In this document: in pieces, positions 19,470 through 21,052 of the stretch
Layout of the letters: every line of letters starts with the position of its first letter
How positions within the stretch are numbered: the first letter of the stretch is position 1
Source: Candidatus Bipolaricaulota bacterium
Lineage (GTDB): Bacteria > Bipolaricaulota > Bipolaricaulia > Bipolaricaulales > Bipolaricaulaceae
Direction: 5' to 3'
Assembly (NCBI GenBank): GCA_021129895.1
Contig: JAJOKL010000115.1
Span: 2,812-23,863, forward strand
Length of the DNA: 21,052 nt
The notes under the pieces: model-generated
Told to the model about the DNA's origin: nothing
Databases searched by the model: none
The model's input: only the letters and a program-made list of their open reading frames with translations
Position numbers and translations under genes: made by a program

Positions 19470-20291
19470 TCATTTAAACTCAGTGCTCAGCGGTTTTTGG
19501 TTTTCGTGGGGATCAGCGGACCTCGCGGGAGGGCGCCACAGGCGGGCGGCGAGGAGCCAGGCCCCGAACCCGAAAAACAGCAGGGCGCTTGCAACGTGGG
19601 CGGCCCGGATCGGCCCCAGCCACAGGGAGTCCCCCCGCACGCAGGACACCAACCCCCGCACCAGTGAATAACCCATGAAGTAGAGGGCGGCGAGGAACCC
19701 GGGCTTGGCCGGCCGCCTCCTCAGGCCCCACAAAACGCCGAACAGGATCAGGTTCCCCAGGCACTGGTACAGCATGGCCGGGTGCAGGGGCTGGCCGGGG
19801 TAGGCCTGCCCCGCCGGGGAGTTCTCCGGGAAGACGATCCCCCAAGGCAGGGTGGTGGGAACCCCGTAGGCGTCCCCGTTCAGGAAATTGCCGATCCGGC
19901 CCAGGGCCTGCCCCAGGATGAGGGCGGGGACGACCGCGTCGGCCAGCGGCCACAGGGGCACCCGCTTCCAGCGGGAGTAGATCCACAATGCCAAGGCCCC
20001 CCCGATCAACCCTCCGTGGATGGCCAGGCCCCCGTGCCAGATCTTGACGATCTCCCAGGGGTTGTCCCGGTACCAGTCCCATTGAAAGGCCACGTAGTAG
20101 GCGCGGGCGAACAGGAGCCCCAGGGGGATGGCGAGGAGGAACAGGTCCAAGAGGTCCTCTCCTCGCAAGGGGAGCCCCTTGCGGCGCACTTCGGCCCGGA
20201 TGAGGAAGTAGGCGAGCACAAAGGCGATCACGTACATGAGCCCGTAGTACCGGATCTCCAAGGGACCGATCCTCACAAAAACCGGATGCAT
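19470..20291 (-). CDS. lgt: phosphatidylglycerol--prolipoprotein diacylglyceryl transferase Lgt
   Basis: Lgt attaches diacylglycerol to the lipobox Cys of prolipoproteins at the inner membrane, the first step of lipoprotein maturation, and is a bacterial hallmark. The 273 residues form about seven membrane helices. Signature pieces are the start MHPVFVRIGPLEIRYYGLMY, the conserved GRIGNFLNGDAYG loop (about residues 133-145), HGGLAIHGGLIGG, and LHPAMLYQCLGNL. ATG 20291 has a perfect AAGGAGG 7 nt upstream (complement of 20299-20305). The C-terminal 25 residues after the last helix are basic and then polar (ADPHENQKPLSTEFK). It converges with the Ub-Mut7C gene across a repeat-rich spacer, and follows the Fn3 gene on the same strand (70 nt gap). 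Confidence 0.96.
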   Translation of the reverse strand: MHPVFVRIGPLEIRYYGLMYVIAFVLAYFLIRAEVRRKGLPLRGEDLLDLFLLAIPLGLLFARAYYVAFQWDWYRDNPWEIVKIWHGGLAIHGGLIGGALALWIYSRWKRVPLWPLADAVVPALILGQALGRIGNFLNGDAYGVPTTLPWGIVFPENSPAGQAYPGQPLHPAMLYQCLGNLILFGVLWGLRRRPAKPGFLAALYFMGYSLVRGLVSCVRGDSLWLGPIRAAHVASALLFFGFGAWLLAARLWRPPARSADPHENQKPLSTEFK

Positions 20292-20361
20292 ATACTGGCC
20301 TCCTTAGGCATTACAAGCGCACCAGATGCCTGTGCTCTTCGTCAAGTCGGCTCAGTCGGCG

Positions 20362-21052
20362 CTAGGGTGTGATGCTCTGAGGATCTGAGTCTGTACAGCC
20401 ACAGGCATTACATACCCGCAGTTTGTACCAATAGGTGCTGCCTGTTTGAACCGTTGTATCATAGTACGGAGAGGTTACAAACCCAAGGTCCGTATATGGG
20501 CCGGCTTCAGCGGTGGCTCGGAACAGTTTATAACCCAACCCGCTCAGCATGGTCCAGGTTACCTCTACCCAGCCGTTTCCGGGGTCGTAACTCAGCGTAA
20601 AGGTGGGTTTGGCGGGCAAGGTGCAGGCGTATCCCGACTCCGGGATGGAGAAGCCACCGCAACCGCACTGGGTGTGCCCGCTGCAGGCCCTGACCTTGTA
20701 GTAATAAGTGGTCCCCGGCGTGACGTTGGTGTCATCATAGGTGGTGGCGGTGAGATTGGCGGTTTGAAGCGTGTAGCTGCCCGTATAGCTTGTTGAGCGC
20801 CATACCTCGTACCTGTCGGCCCCGGGGGCGGCGTCCCAGGTCACCCTGACCCTGTCGGTATAGGTGCCGTCGGAGGCGGACACGTTCACCGGAGTGGGAG
20901 GCGCGCCGGCGGTGGCGGATTGGGCGTAGCCGGAATCCGGCGCCGACTGGGCGCTACAGCCGGCGGCGTTGCAGGCCCGCACCTTGTACCAATACACGTA
21001 CCAATACACCACGTTAGGGGTGATGCCGGTGTCGTCGTAGGCGGTACTGGTG
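20362..21052 (-). CDS. C-terminal part of a secreted fibronectin type III repeat protein (5' end outside window)
   Basis: The frame is open to the window edge, so 229 C-terminal residues are seen and the true start lies beyond. Two full Fn3-like domains plus the end of a third are present, each ending in a variant of TYYYKVRACN..CGCS: these read KVRACNAAGCSAQS, KVRACSGHTQCGCGG and KLRVCNACGCTDSD. Domain bodies carry the Trp/Tyr core, for example RVTWDAAPGADRYEVWRSTS. Each domain has a Cys pair or cluster near its last strands, hinting at disulphides and an extracellular place. The protein ends bluntly after SITP without an obvious sorting or anchor domain. A 12-bp tandem duplication occurs near its visible 5' end. 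Function is not recognisable; Fn3 arrays usually bind polymers or act as spacers. Confidence 0.75.
   Translation of the reverse strand, partial: TSTAYDDTGITPNVVYWYVYWYKVRACNAAGCSAQSAPDSGYAQSATAGAPPTPVNVSASDGTYTDRVRVTWDAAPGADRYEVWRSTSYTGSYTLQTANLTATTYDDTNVTPGTTYYYKVRACSGHTQCGCGGFSIPESGYACTLPAKPTFTLSYDPGNGWVEVTWTMLSGLGYKLFRATAEAGPYTDLGFVTSPYYDTTVQTGSTYWYKLRVCNACGCTDSDPQSITP
20986..21009 (-). repeat. perfect 12-bp tandem duplication inside an Fn3 strand
   Basis: GTACCAATACAC occurs twice in succession (20986-20997, 20998-21009). On the coding strand it adds a second VYWY unit, so this domain reads VVYWYVYWYKVRACN where the next domain has TTYYYKVRACS. Confidence 0.8.

Overview
The window is GC-rich bacterial DNA, packed on both strands and with many GTG or TTG starts. 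Bacterial identity is supported by lgt (lipoprotein diacylglyceryl transferase), a one-piece GuaA with fused glutaminase and synthetase, and an Fpg-type glycosylase. Several genes are of kinds best known from archaea and thermophiles: Pus10, the tungstate transporter TupABC, an adenosine-specific kinase (DUF355), a Ub-Mut7C protein, a PPP phosphatase and two MoeA paralogues. A deep-branching, possibly thermophilic bacterium (for example Bipolaricaulota) would fit, but the phylum is inference only.

Layout. 1-242: Cys-rich end of a probably exported protein. 246-2844 (+): Fpg/Nei glycosylase, a small VTT/DedA-like membrane protein, then a complete Pus10 tRNA pseudouridine synthase. 2845-3290: gene-poor spacer with two short unrecognised reading frames. 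3291-5383 (+): xpt and guaA, guanine-nucleotide salvage and synthesis. 5426-10706 (-): a tightly coupled operon reading moaC, MOSC protein, PPP phosphatase, hyuA, hyuB. 10792-13159 (+): tupA-tupB-tupC, divergent from moaC. 13165-17067 (-): moaB, moaA, moeA (second paralogue) and moeA-like (first paralogue). 17282-19130 (+): PaaI-like thioesterase, adenosine-specific kinase and a Ub-Mut7C protein. 19131-19469: repeat-rich spacer between convergent genes. 19470-20291 (-): lgt. 20362-21052 (-): end of a fibronectin-III repeat protein.

The centre (9.8-17.1 kb) is a molybdopterin/tungstopterin island: tungstate import (TupABC), cyclic pyranopterin formation (MoaA, MoaC), adenylylation (MoaB) and metal insertion (two MoeAs), plus a MOSC protein. 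MoaD, MoaE and any tungsten enzyme are not in the window. The moaC operon continues into a PPP-type phosphatase and a hydantoinase/oxoprolinase pair, an unexpected linkage.

The most notable items are a complete archaeal/eukaryotic-type Pus10 in a bacterial setting, a recurring promoter layout in which a -10-like box lies 5-8 nt before the start codon (suggesting leaderless mRNAs), and the pus10 3' end having been built from a dispersed intergenic-type repeat. Nothing here is a clear mobile element, CRISPR array, tRNA or rRNA.
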